A stretch of DNA of 45,388 nucleotides from Paracoccaceae bacterium (GTDB lineage: Bacteria > Pseudomonadota > Alphaproteobacteria > Rhodobacterales > Rhodobacteraceae), in the NCBI GenBank assembly GCA_028285485.1, contig JANQPC010000010.1:1-45388 (forward strand), written 5' to 3'. The notes under the pieces were generated by a model, which searched no databases, was not told where the DNA came from, and was given only the letters and a program-made list of their open reading frames with translations. Of this stretch, positions 1-7,678 are shown piece by piece (the first letter of the stretch is position 1; each line of letters begins with the position of its first letter). A program made the translations under genes and the position numbers.

Positions 1-622
1 GCACGGCGCGCGCGGCGGTCACATGGCCGGCCCATCACACCCACAGTGGAAACACGGTGGGCGGTCGCAGGAGGCGATGGTCGTTAGACGGCTGGCGTCG
101 ATGCTGGGGCGAATGGGCTAGGCGATGGCGCATAGAAGCGCTTGAGAGGGGGCGGTGAGGGCCGCGGTCACGAGAACTGACACGAGGGTTATTGGGGATG
201 AGGACGCCCGCCCGTTTCTTGCCTCCAGGTTCTCCGAAATCGTTTGGATAATTCGCGGCGACCCATTGATTTCCTTTAAGAAACTTGAACGATGAAACGT
301 ATCTGCTCTTTGGTGAGGTTCTGAGCGAAGGGCATAGGACGACTAGCCCCGACAAATTGCCCGGGTTAGCCCCTATGCCCTTGGCATAGCGACCTGCTCT
401 TCGGAGCCGGTCCCTCGCTTCGGGCCTGACCGGTCATGCGCTCCTGCCGATCAGTTGGCCGCTACTTGCGGCGTACGAACGCTCCGCCGGGGATCAGGCT
501 TCGGCCTTTCGGACTGCCTTTGGCATGGGACCCCGCCCCGTGGTATGCCGCTTGTCGACTGGCGCCACCGTCTCTAAACCGTCCACCAACCGGCGCCCTG
601 CTTGTTTTGCAGGGACTACAAC
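1..622 (-). other. Hairpin-rich stretch without a convincing protein gene
   Basis: No reading frame in this stretch has credible composition in either direction. Read on the minus strand, roughly 620 down to 330 holds many short stems: CTATGCC-AAG-GGCATAG (373-389), GCTC-CGAA-GAGC, GGC-CGAA-GCC, TGCC-AAA-GGCA, GCGT-TCGT-ACGC, and the self-complementary TGACCGGTCA. Several loops share the sequence CGAA. It lies directly downstream of the 77-codon gene at 623-856, so it could be that gene's 3' untranslated region, a structured RNA, or debris of a mobile element. I recognise no RNA family. Positions 1-330 hold only short broken frames. Confidence 0.35.
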
Positions 623-856
623 TCAGTCCTCCTCAATCAGTGAAAAGTCGCAGTCTTGTTGGCGCTCAAAGAAAAGGCGGCGCATGATGTCAGCCTGCCT
701 TTCGCTTGGGGACCAGCGTGGGTCTTTTGCACTCCGTACAATCCCGCGCGCGAAGCCGGTCGACCACTGACCGCTTGATTGCCGAGCAAGCTCGCGAAAG
801 TGCGGCAATAGTCGCGCGAGTTCCAGGGACTGCATCAAGCGTCCTTCCGCCTGCAT
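623..856 (-). CDS. Small hypothetical protein of accessory-DNA type
   Basis: A 77-codon frame, [20 protein letters not shown] at the N-terminus, with an internal alternative start at codon 8 (position 835). The composition is protein-like: an amphipathic start, then an Arg/Lys-rich middle with the block [13 protein letters not shown], and an acidic end (SLIEED). Its pattern (LPxxRELARxSSxxWxxGFA, then PxWxPSxxQ) resembles short uncharacterised proteins I associate with plasmids and integrated elements of Rhodobacteraceae; this is from memory and not proven. No function can be assigned. It stands alone, divergent from serC, beside a hairpin-rich stretch. The other frames over this stretch look like shadows. 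Confidence 0.55.
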   Translation of the reverse strand: MQAEGRLMQSLELARLLPHFRELARQSSGQWSTGFARGIVRSAKDPRWSPSERQADIMRRLFFERQQDCDFSLIEED

Positions 857-1017
857 GACTTTTCAGCAAGGCGAGGAACAAAGCGGGAAAGGCCTGTGCC
901 GGAATTGTGCCACGTTACCGCGCGTGTTCGCGCATCGTTCTTCGGCAACCTGCAGCGATGTGTTCGCCGCACGTCTTTGGCTATTGCTGTTTCTTCAGAG
1001 CTTGAGTATCCGCAACG

Positions 1018-1070
1018 GTGGGACACCCCTCCCCAACGAGGGGCATGTATCTGCAAGGATATGCATCATG
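1018..1070 (+). ncRNA. serC RNA motif (5' leader of serC-serA)
   Basis: Two stems lie just before serC. The first is CCCCT (1026-1030) with AGGGG (1039-1043). The second pairs GCA/TATC (43-51 in the 1000s) with GATA/TGC (1058-1064), and its loop and 3' arm hold the AAGGA ribosome-binding site (1055-1059), eight bases before the ATG at 1068. Alphaproteobacteria are known to carry a conserved two-hairpin element, the serC motif, exactly here, thought to control translation of the serC-serA operon by hiding the ribosome-binding site. Identification is from position and architecture; a covariance-model search would settle it. Its ligand is unknown. Confidence 0.75.
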
Positions 1071-2222
1071 AGCATTAACGAACCGGCAACGCGGCCGGCC
1101 AATCCGCGTTTTTCCTCTGGCCCCTGCGCCAAACCCCCCACATTCACGCTTGAATCGCTGTCCGGCGCCGCGCTTGGGCGGTCGCACCGCGCTGCCATCG
1201 GCAAGGCGAAGCTGAAGGCCGCAATAGAGCGCACGCGCGCCATCCTTGGCGTGCCGGAAAGCTACCGGATCGGCATCGTGCCGGCGTCTGACACCGGCGC
1301 GGTGGAGATCGCGATGTGGTCGCTTCTCGGCGCGTGGCCGGTGGAGATGCTGGCCTGGGAAAGCTTCGGCGCCGGCTGGGTGACGGATGCGGTGAAGCAA
1401 CTGAAACTCGATGCCACCGTGCGCACCGCCGAATACGGCGAGATCGTCGATTTCGCGCAGGTGGATTTCGATCGCGATGTCATCTTCACCTGGAACGGCA
1501 CGACGAGCGGCGTGCGCGTGCCCGAAAGCGTGTCTATTCCGGCAGATCGCGCCGGTTTGACGATCTGCGATGCCACCTCGGCCGCCTTTGCCCAGGCGCT
1601 GCCCTGGGAGGCGCTCGATGTCACCACCTTCTCCTGGCAGAAGGTGCTGGGCGGTGAGGCGGCGCATGGGATGCTGATCCTCTCGCCCCGCGCGGTGGAA
1701 CGGCTCGAAAGCTACACGCCGCCCTGGCCGCTGCCGAAGATCTTTCGCCTCACCAAGGGCGGCAAGCTGATCGAGGGCATCTTTGAAGGCGCCACGATCA
1801 ACACGCCCTCGATGCTGTGTGTGGAAGACTATCTCAAGGCGCTCGATTGGGCGGAAAGCGTGGGCGGGCTCACGGGCCTGATCGCGCGGGCAGATGCAAA
1901 TACGGCCGTGATAGAGTCTTTCGTGGCCGAGAAGCCCTGGATCGATTTCCTCGCTTCGGATCCCGCAACGCGATCAAATACCAGCGTATGCCTGAAGTTC
2001 AGCGATCCGCGCATTGCCGATGGTGCGGCCTTTGCCAAGGCCGTGGCCAAGCGGCTCGAAACCGCTGATGCGGCCTATGATATCGGCGCCTATCGCGATG
2101 CGCCGCCGGGCCTGCGCATCTGGTGTGGCGGCACCGTGGAAACCGCCGATCTCGAAGCGCTTATGCCGTGGCTCGATTGGGCCTTTGAGACCGAGATCGT
2201 CGCGCAGGCGCAAGCGGCCTGA
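1068..2222 (+). CDS. serC: Phosphoserine aminotransferase
   Basis: Makes 3-phosphoserine from 3-phosphohydroxypyruvate and glutamate, the second step of serine synthesis; the fold also serves pyridoxal phosphate synthesis. The 384-residue product belongs to the class V aminotransferase fold and is of the length usual for the alphaproteobacterial type. The segment [10 protein letters not shown] carries the likely PLP lysine (Lys192), and CDATSA (Asp168) is the residue that contacts the pyridine nitrogen. I chose ATG 1068 because it follows AAGGA and sits at the end of the serC RNA leader; the frame stays open upstream to about 855 but that extension crosses the leader and is not protein-like. 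It is followed after 49 bases by serA, in one operon. Confidence 0.95.
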   Translation: MSINEPATRPANPRFSSGPCAKPPTFTLESLSGAALGRSHRAAIGKAKLKAAIERTRAILGVPESYRIGIVPASDTGAVEIAMWSLLGAWPVEMLAWESFGAGWVTDAVKQLKLDATVRTAEYGEIVDFAQVDFDRDVIFTWNGTTSGVRVPESVSIPADRAGLTICDATSAAFAQALPWEALDVTTFSWQKVLGGEAAHGMLILSPRAVERLESYTPPWPLPKIFRLTKGGKLIEGIFEGATINTPSMLCVEDYLKALDWAESVGGLTGLIARADANTAVIESFVAEKPWIDFLASDPATRSNTSVCLKFSDPRIADGAAFAKAVAKRLETADAAYDIGAYRDAPPGLRIWCGGTVETADLEALMPWLDWAFETEIVAQAQAA

Positions 2223-2271
2223 CACCCCAATTCCCGCGCAGATTTGCGCGAATGCACAGGATTAGTGTCAC

Positions 2272-3867
2272 ATGAAACCCAAGGTTCTTGTCTCCGACAA
2301 GCTTTCGGAAACCGCCGTTCAGATCTTCCGCGATCGGGGCATCGACGTAACCTTTGATCCCGCCATCGGGAAAGACAAAGAGAAACTGCTTGAAGTGATT
2401 GGCGATTACGATGGCCTTGCCATCCGTTCCGCCACCAAGGTCAGCGCCAAGGTGCTGGATCACGCGCCGAACCTGAAGGTGATCGGCCGCGCGGGCATCG
2501 GGGTGGATAATATCGAGATCCCCGCGGCCTCGAAAAAGGGCGTGATCGTGATGAACACGCCCTTCGGCAACTCGATCACCACCGCCGAACATGCCATCGC
2601 CATGATGCTGGCCGTGGCGCGCCAGATCCCCGAAGCCAGTGCCTCGACCCATGCCGGGAAATGGGAGAAATCGCGCTTCATGGGGGTTGAGCTTACCGCG
2701 AAAACCCTTGGCGTGATCGGCGCGGGGAATATCGGGTCGATCGTGATCGAACGTGCCCATGGGCTGAAGATGAAGGTGATCGCCTATGATCCGTTCCTCA
2801 GCGAAGAGCGCGCCGATCAGATCGGGGTTGAGAAGGTGGAGCTTGAGGAGCTGTTCGCGCGTTCCGATTTCATCACTTTCCACGTGCCGCTGACGGACAA
2901 GACGAAGAACATCCTTTCCGCCGAGGCGATCGCCAAGCTGAAGCCCGGCGTGCGGATCGTGAACTGTGCCCGCGGCGGGCTGGTGGATGAGGCGGCGCTG
3001 GCCGAGGCGCTGAAATCGGGCCATGTGGCCGGGGCGGCGTTTGACGTTTTCGCGGTGGAGCCCGCCACCGAGAGCCCGCTTTTCAACCTGCCCAATGTTG
3101 TCGTGACCCCGCACCTTGGCGCGTCAACCACCGAGGCGCAGGAAAACGTGGCGCTGCAGGTGGCCGAACAGATGTCTGACTACCTGCTGACAGGCGCGGT
3201 GACGAATGCGCTCAACATGCCCTCTGTCACGGCCGAAGAGGCGAAGGTGATGGGCCCCTGGGTGAAGCTGGCCGAACATCTGGGCGCCTTCGTGGGGCAG
3301 ATGACGGATGAGCCGATCAAGGCGATCAACATCCTCTATAATGGTGTGGTCTCCGAGATGAACACCGCCGCGCTGAACGCCGCTGCCGTGGCGGGCGTGA
3401 TGAAGGCCACAAATCCTGATGTGAACATGGTTTCCGCTCCGCTGATCGCCAAAGATCGCGGGATCGACATCACCACCACCACGCAGGGCAAGACCGGTGT
3501 ATTCGATGCCTATATCAAGCTCACGGTCGTAACCGATGAGCGCGAGCGTTCGATTGCCGGAACGGTGTTTTCCGACGGCAAGCCGCGCTTTATCCAGATC
3601 AAGGGCATTACGATCGATGCGGAAATCGGGCGCCACATGCTTTATACAACCAATGAGGACGTGCCGGGCATCATCGGGGCACTGGGCAACACCATGGGCG
3701 AGAACGGCGTGAACATCGCGAACTTTACCCTTGGCCGGTCTGATCGCGGGAAGGATGCGATTGCGCTGCTTTATGTGGATGATCCGATCCCGGAACCCGT
3801 GATCACAAAGCTGGCGGCCACCGGGCTGTTCCAATCGATCCGCCCGCTAAGCTTCGATGTGGCCTGA
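2272..3867 (+). CDS. serA: D-3-phosphoglycerate dehydrogenase
   Basis: Oxidises 3-phosphoglycerate with NAD, the committed step of serine synthesis. The 531-residue product is the long form: substrate and NAD domains (GAGNIG at 150-155), the catalytic set Arg234, Glu263 and His281 (within PHLGAST), then an intervening domain and a C-terminal ACT domain from about 458 (NEDVPGIIGALG). The ACT domain is the usual site of serine feedback. It follows serC by 49 bases with no terminator, so the two share a transcript. The third enzyme of the pathway, SerB, is not in this window. Confidence 0.97.
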   Translation: MKPKVLVSDKLSETAVQIFRDRGIDVTFDPAIGKDKEKLLEVIGDYDGLAIRSATKVSAKVLDHAPNLKVIGRAGIGVDNIEIPAASKKGVIVMNTPFGNSITTAEHAIAMMLAVARQIPEASASTHAGKWEKSRFMGVELTAKTLGVIGAGNIGSIVIERAHGLKMKVIAYDPFLSEERADQIGVEKVELEELFARSDFITFHVPLTDKTKNILSAEAIAKLKPGVRIVNCARGGLVDEAALAEALKSGHVAGAAFDVFAVEPATESPLFNLPNVVVTPHLGASTTEAQENVALQVAEQMSDYLLTGAVTNALNMPSVTAEEAKVMGPWVKLAEHLGAFVGQMTDEPIKAINILYNGVVSEMNTAALNAAAVAGVMKATNPDVNMVSAPLIAKDRGIDITTTTQGKTGVFDAYIKLTVVTDERERSIAGTVFSDGKPRFIQIKGITIDAEIGRHMLYTTNEDVPGIIGALGNTMGENGVNIANFTLGRSDRGKDAIALLYVDDPIPEPVITKLAATGLFQSIRPLSFDVA

Positions 3868-3900
3868 GGCAATGCCCTGAACGCGGGCGCGGGAGGCCCC

Positions 3901-4638
3901 ATGCGCAGCTACGCCATCGGCGATATCCACGGCCAGCTTGAGGCCCTGCGCGCCGCCCATATGCGGATCGCGGAGGATCGCGCCCGCACCGGGGATGGCG
4001 TGGCGCCCGTGATACACCTGGGCGATCTGGTGGATCGCGGGCCCGATAGCGCGGGGGTGATCGACTATCTCTCCAAGGGCCAGGCAGAGGGCGCGCCCTG
4101 GATCACGCTTTTGGGCAATCACGATCAGATCTTTCGCACCGTACTGAGGGCCGGGGTGGGCGAGGGCGATCTGCCGCCCTTTGCGCGCGCCTGGATGGGG
4201 CCGGATATGGGCGGATCGGAAACGCTGGCCTCCTACGGCATTCGCCCCCGCTTTCTGGCCCGCCACGCCCATATCGCGCGCGATCTTGCCGAAGCCGTGC
4301 CACCCGCGCATCGCGCGTTTCTAGAAGAGCTCCCGCTTTTTCACGAAACCGAAGGCGAGATCTTCGTGCATGCCGGGCTGCGCCCGGGCCTGCCGCTTGG
4401 CGAGCAGATCGCCGAAGATCTGCTGTGGATCCGCGGCGAGTTCCTGAACGATACGCGCGATCACGGGCGGCTTGTAATTCACGGCCACACGCCGGTGGAA
4501 GAGCCGATGCATTGCGGGAACCGGGTGAACCTTGATACCGGCGCGGGCTTCGGCCGCCCCCTTACGGCGGCGGTGATCGAAGACGGCGCGGTGTTTGTGC
4601 TGACGAATGAGGGCCGCGCGCCCCTTGAGGCGCCCTAG
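3901..4638 (+). CDS. PPP-family metallophosphatase
   Basis: A 245-residue calcineurin-like phosphoesterase with the full metal-binding set: GDIHG (7-11), GDLVDRG (41-47), GNHD (72-75), and later VHAGLRPG and HGHTP. This pattern is that of bacterial serine/threonine phosphatases of the PrpA/ApaH-like group, which remove phosphate from proteins or cleave dinucleoside polyphosphates. The substrate cannot be read from sequence. It starts 33 bases after serA with no terminator between, so it probably shares the serC-serA transcript. Its stop codon overlaps that of the convergent gene in the sequence CTAG (4635-4638). Confidence 0.85.
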   Translation: MRSYAIGDIHGQLEALRAAHMRIAEDRARTGDGVAPVIHLGDLVDRGPDSAGVIDYLSKGQAEGAPWITLLGNHDQIFRTVLRAGVGEGDLPPFARAWMGPDMGGSETLASYGIRPRFLARHAHIARDLAEAVPPAHRAFLEELPLFHETEGEIFVHAGLRPGLPLGEQIAEDLLWIRGEFLNDTRDHGRLVIHGHTPVEEPMHCGNRVNLDTGAGFGRPLTAAVIEDGAVFVLTNEGRAPLEAP

Positions 4639-4820
4639 GCGCGGGCAAGGGCGATTGCTTCCCGCAACGCCTCGATATCGCCGACATGGTTGGCAAGGAT
4701 GAGGATCAGCCGGGCATTCAGCGCGCTGCTTTCTTCCGCGCTCAGGCCCTTATGTGCGGCGAGCAGCTCTTCGTAGAACTCGTCATGCTCGGCCAGATGC
4801 GGCGTGTCGATCAGGGTCAT
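4635..4820 (-). CDS. DUF2783 family protein
   Basis: A 61-residue protein beginning MTLIDTPHLAEHDEFYEELL and made of predicted helices rich in Leu, Ala and Glu. It matches my memory of the DUF2783 family, whose members sit beside flavin monooxygenases; the role is unknown, perhaps an accessory subunit. The start at 4820 overlaps the stop of the upstream flavoprotein as ATGA, which argues for translational coupling. An upstream in-frame extension of five codons is possible but would lose that overlap. Confidence 0.8.
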   Translation of the reverse strand: MTLIDTPHLAEHDEFYEELLAAHKGLSAEESSALNARLILILANHVGDIEALREAIALARA

Positions 4821-6373
4821 GCCGTACCCGCCCAAAGAGTCTCTATTTCAGCAGAAATCGCTGACGGATCTGCCGTGCACCACCGCGCGGCGATCACCTG
4901 ATCTGGCCGTACGAGATAGATAGCCTGCGCCGCACCCCCAAGGAAACGTGCCGCGATCTGGCCCTCGGCGGGCAGGGCGATCGCTTCGGCCCCTGCCACC
5001 TCCGGCGCCGTGCAGCCGATGGTGAGCAGCGCCACGCCGCGGCCCAACCGCTCCATCAGCCAGCCATTGCCCAGTGGCGCATCCGGAGCCACCATGCCGG
5101 GCCGTGCGCCGGGCGGAAGGCGCGTATCATCCGGGGCGTTCAACGGATAGGTGCAGGGCGCCGATAGCCGCCCGGAGTTTACCCAGGCGCGCGCAAAGGG
5201 CGCCTTTGCGGCGAGGGCCAGAACCTGATCGCGGAAGACCCGCTCCATCCCGGCCGCGGGCGTCATGAACCGCGTTGCGCGGGTGGAATTCTTGATATTC
5301 TCGTCGGCCCCGAAGGCGCGCTCCCGCCCGTAGCTTTCCAGCAGCCCCGCATCCGCGCGCCCGCCGATCACGGCGGCAAGCTTCCAGCCGAGATTATCCA
5401 CATCCTGCAACCCGCCATTGCCGCCGCGCGCGCCAAACGGCGAGACCACATGCGCGCTATCGCCCACGAAGATCACCCGATCATGCACGAACTCCCGCAG
5501 CCGGCGGCACTGGAAGGTGTAAACGCTCACCCATTCCAGCGCGAATTCGGAATGCCCCACCACCTTCTCGATCCGCGGGATCACGACCTCGGGCTTCTTC
5601 TCATGCTCGGGGTCTGCCCCCCAGCCAAGCTGCAGATCAATGCGATAGACCTGATCGGGCTGCTTGTGCAGCAACGCCGATTGGCCGGGGTGGAAAGTGG
5701 GTTCGAACCAGAACCAGCGTTCGGAGGGAAACTCTGCCTCCATCCGGATATCGGCGATGAGAAACCGCTCTTCGAACAGCTCGCCCTCAAATTCCAGGCC
5801 CAGCATGTGCCGCACCGGGGAGTTTGCGCCATCGCAGGCGAGTAGATACTCGGTTTCGAGCGCGTATTCCCCATCCGGTGTTTCGATATCGAGGAAGGCG
5901 TGATCGCCCATCTGCTCCACAGCAATCACCCGGTTCTTGAACCGAAGATCCACCAGAGGATCGGCCTCGCACGCCTCAACCAGAAACTGCTCCACGTAAT
6001 ATTGCTGGAGGTTGATGAAGGCCGGCATCTTGTGCCCGTCTTCGGGCTGGAGATCGAAGTTGAAAACCTCACGATCCCGGTGGAACGTGCGCCCCACCTT
6101 CCAGGTCACCCCCTTCTCCAGGCAACGCGCGCCGAGGCCCAGCCTGTCCAGAATTTCGAGCGAGCGCTTTGACCAGCAGATCGCGCGCGAGCCCACCGAA
6201 ACCACGTTATTGTCATCCACCACCACCGAGGGCACGTCGTGGCGCGCTAGCTCCAGCGCCATTGCAAGCCCGATCGGCCCCGCGCCAACGATCACCACCC
6301 GTTTGCGCGGCTCCGGCGCCACCAGCCCTGGCGGCGGCACATATGGGAATGGCTGGTAATCGTAGGGCATCAT
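4817..6373 (-). CDS. FAD-dependent aromatic-ring hydroxylase
   Basis: A 518-residue flavoprotein monooxygenase of the p-hydroxybenzoate hydroxylase/MhpA type. It shows the dinucleotide fold GAGPIG (30-35), the DG motif (CDGANSPVRHML), and the GD motif with FAD contact (FVGDSAHVVSPFGARGGNGG). Such enzymes add a hydroxyl to phenolic acids using NAD(P)H and oxygen. Its position in a run with hmgA suggests it feeds or drains the homogentisate route, for example by hydroxylating a hydroxyphenyl-acid; the substrate is inference. The start ATG at 6373 overlaps the preceding stop as ATGA (ATG-ATG, so 6370 is also possible). The frame is open further upstream but that part is not protein-like. Confidence 0.88.
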   Translation of the reverse strand: MMPYDYQPFPYVPPPGLVAPEPRKRVVIVGAGPIGLAMALELARHDVPSVVVDDNNVVSVGSRAICWSKRSLEILDRLGLGARCLEKGVTWKVGRTFHRDREVFNFDLQPEDGHKMPAFINLQQYYVEQFLVEACEADPLVDLRFKNRVIAVEQMGDHAFLDIETPDGEYALETEYLLACDGANSPVRHMLGLEFEGELFEERFLIADIRMEAEFPSERWFWFEPTFHPGQSALLHKQPDQVYRIDLQLGWGADPEHEKKPEVVIPRIEKVVGHSEFALEWVSVYTFQCRRLREFVHDRVIFVGDSAHVVSPFGARGGNGGLQDVDNLGWKLAAVIGGRADAGLLESYGRERAFGADENIKNSTRATRFMTPAAGMERVFRDQVLALAAKAPFARAWVNSGRLSAPCTYPLNAPDDTRLPPGARPGMVAPDAPLGNGWLMERLGRGVALLTIGCTAPEVAGAEAIALPAEGQIAARFLGGAAQAIYLVRPDQVIAARWCTADPSAISAEIETLWAGTA

Positions 6374-6576
6374 TCCCCCCGTTTCATAAGCTTTCTGGTG
6401 GAGTAGACAGTGGTTCCCCCGAAAAACACCACCGCGATCAGGATCGCCTCCCAGGCGCCGGGCCCCAGCGGCTCGCCCCACCGGTAGATGAGCCCGCCGA
6501 TCAACATCGCCAGCCCGCAGAGGCTGAAGATCAGGCGGAACCGCCATTCGCTGCGCGGCGGGTCAAAGCGGCTCAT
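6370..6576 (-). CDS. Small two-segment membrane protein
   Basis: A 68-residue protein, MSRFDPPRSEWRFRLIF at the N-terminus, with two hydrophobic stretches (about residues 14-31 and 41-57) separated by a short loop (YRWGEPLGPGAWE) and a basic tail (RKLMKRGE). It overlaps the genes on both sides by ATGA (6573-6576 and 6370-6373), so it is a true part of the operon despite its size. I do not recognise a family; it might anchor or scaffold the neighbouring flavoprotein or serve transport. Confidence 0.75.
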   Translation of the reverse strand: MSRFDPPRSEWRFRLIFSLCGLAMLIGGLIYRWGEPLGPGAWEAILIAVVFFGGTTVYSTRKLMKRGE

Positions 6577-7523
6577 CCCTGCAGCGCCTCCCACATCTCG
6601 GCATCCCGCGCCGCCGTCCAGATCCGCGGCGTATCGATATCGCGCGCCTCGTCATAGGCCCGCGCCACGTTGAAGGGCAGGCAATGCTCGTAGATGGCAT
6701 AATCGCCAAATTTAGGGTCACATACCTCTCGGCACGCTGCCATCGCTTCTTTCAGCGAACCGCCCCCGAGCGCCACCTTGGCCACCGAGCGATAGGTCGA
6801 GGTGACGAAATCGCCGGTGGAGTCGAGCGCCGCATTCACCTTGTCGCGCCCGATCAGCGCATCGCCCCGGCCCGGGGCAATGGCATCCAGATCCCAGCGC
6901 CGGATCGCCTCCAGTGTGCCCGGCCAATCGTGAAAATGCCCATCGCCGCAATAGCAGGCGGAGTGGTATTCCACGATATCGCCAGTAAACATCACATTGG
7001 CATCCGGCACGTAGATGGCCATGTCACCCGCCGTATGCGCGCGGCCAAGCTGCATCAGATCCACCCGCCTTTGCCCGAGATAGACACTCATTCGCCCCGA
7101 AAATGTGGTTGTTGGCCAAGTCAGCCCGGGAATTTCCTCGTGCCCTTCGAAAAGCCGGGGGAAGCGCGCGAACTCGCTTTCCCAATCCTCCTGCCCGCGT
7201 TCCACCACCATGGCGCGCGCGGGCTCTGACATCAGGATCTGATCGGCCCCATAGGCCGCCGCGCCCAGCACCCGCACGGCATGGTAATGGGTGAGGGCCA
7301 GATGGGTGATCGGCTTGTCCGTCACCTGCCGCACGCAATCGATCACCTTGCGCGCCAGGCGTGGGGTGGCCTGCGCCTCGACGATCATCACGCTGTCATC
7401 GCCGATGATCACGCCGGAGTTGGGATCCCCCTCGGCGGTAAAGGCGTAAAGGCCGGGGCCCACCTCGGTAAAGCTAACCTGCTTCTCCGCAAGATCGCCC
7501 GCGCTTGCGAAGGCCCGGCTCAC
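6573..7523 (-). CDS. Metallo-beta-lactamase-fold protein with altered metal site
   Basis: A 316-residue MBL-fold protein. The usual HxHxDH motif reads HYHAVR (79-84), so Asp and the last His are missing; GRAHTAGD and FTGDIVEYH keep the third His and the bridging Asp; APGRGDA replaces APGHG. One metal site is therefore likely lost. I recall this variant from aromatic-catabolism clusters, so it may be a subfamily trait. The start is uncertain: GTG 7523 has GGGAG nine bases upstream and matches where I expect the domain to begin; GTG 7553 is the longer choice. A strong Shine-Dalgarno further upstream serves a 16-codon ORF (7520-7570) whose stop overlaps GTG 7523. Confidence 0.82.
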   Translation of the reverse strand: MSRAFASAGDLAEKQVSFTEVGPGLYAFTAEGDPNSGVIIGDDSVMIVEAQATPRLARKVIDCVRQVTDKPITHLALTHYHAVRVLGAAAYGADQILMSEPARAMVVERGQEDWESEFARFPRLFEGHEEIPGLTWPTTTFSGRMSVYLGQRRVDLMQLGRAHTAGDMAIYVPDANVMFTGDIVEYHSACYCGDGHFHDWPGTLEAIRRWDLDAIAPGRGDALIGRDKVNAALDSTGDFVTSTYRSVAKVALGGGSLKEAMAACREVCDPKFGDYAIYEHCLPFNVARAYDEARDIDTPRIWTAARDAEMWEALQG

Positions 7524-7570
7524 GCGCCAAATCTCCCGCTGGCGCAGGCGCACCGATACCGATCGTTCAT
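7520..7570 (-). CDS. Possible 16-codon upstream ORF
   Basis: ATG at 7570 follows AGGGAGG (7579-7585) at ideal spacing and opens a frame of 16 codons (MNDRYRCACASGRFGA). Its stop overlaps the GTG start of the MBL-fold gene as GTGA. The arrangement would couple translation of the two. Whether the peptide has any role is unknown; it could equally mean that the true N-terminus of the MBL gene lies here with a frameshift. Confidence 0.3.
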   Translation of the reverse strand: MNDRYRCACASGRFGA

Positions 7571-7627
7571 CCCATCATCCTCCCTTTGGCGCATTGCGCC
7601 GCCGTGCCCCTTTTTCTCTCCAAGAAT

Positions 7628-7670
7628 GCTCCCGGGGAGCTACCCCCCAGGGCAGCGGGGCAGCGCCCCG
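7628..7670 (-). repeat. GC-rich inverted repeats after hmgA
   Basis: Two perfect short stems lie between hmgA and the next gene: CGGGGC-AGC-GCCCCG (7656-7670) and GCTCCC-G-GGGAGC (7628-7640). No clean U-run follows on the minus strand, so termination would be weak at most. Similar GC-clamp sequences are common between roseobacter genes. They may separate hmgA from the downstream operon only in part. Confidence 0.4.
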
Positions 7671-7678
7671 GGTGAACC

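Noticed and set aside
360-470. Group II intron domain V candidate on the plus strand (CCGGTC...GACCGG)
   Set aside because: The catalytic AGC triad and the proper bulge are not seen and no reverse transcriptase frame is near.
855-1067. N-terminal extension of serC, open in frame
   Set aside because: It crosses the serC RNA leader, is not protein-like, and the ATG at 1068 has a ribosome site and family-typical start.
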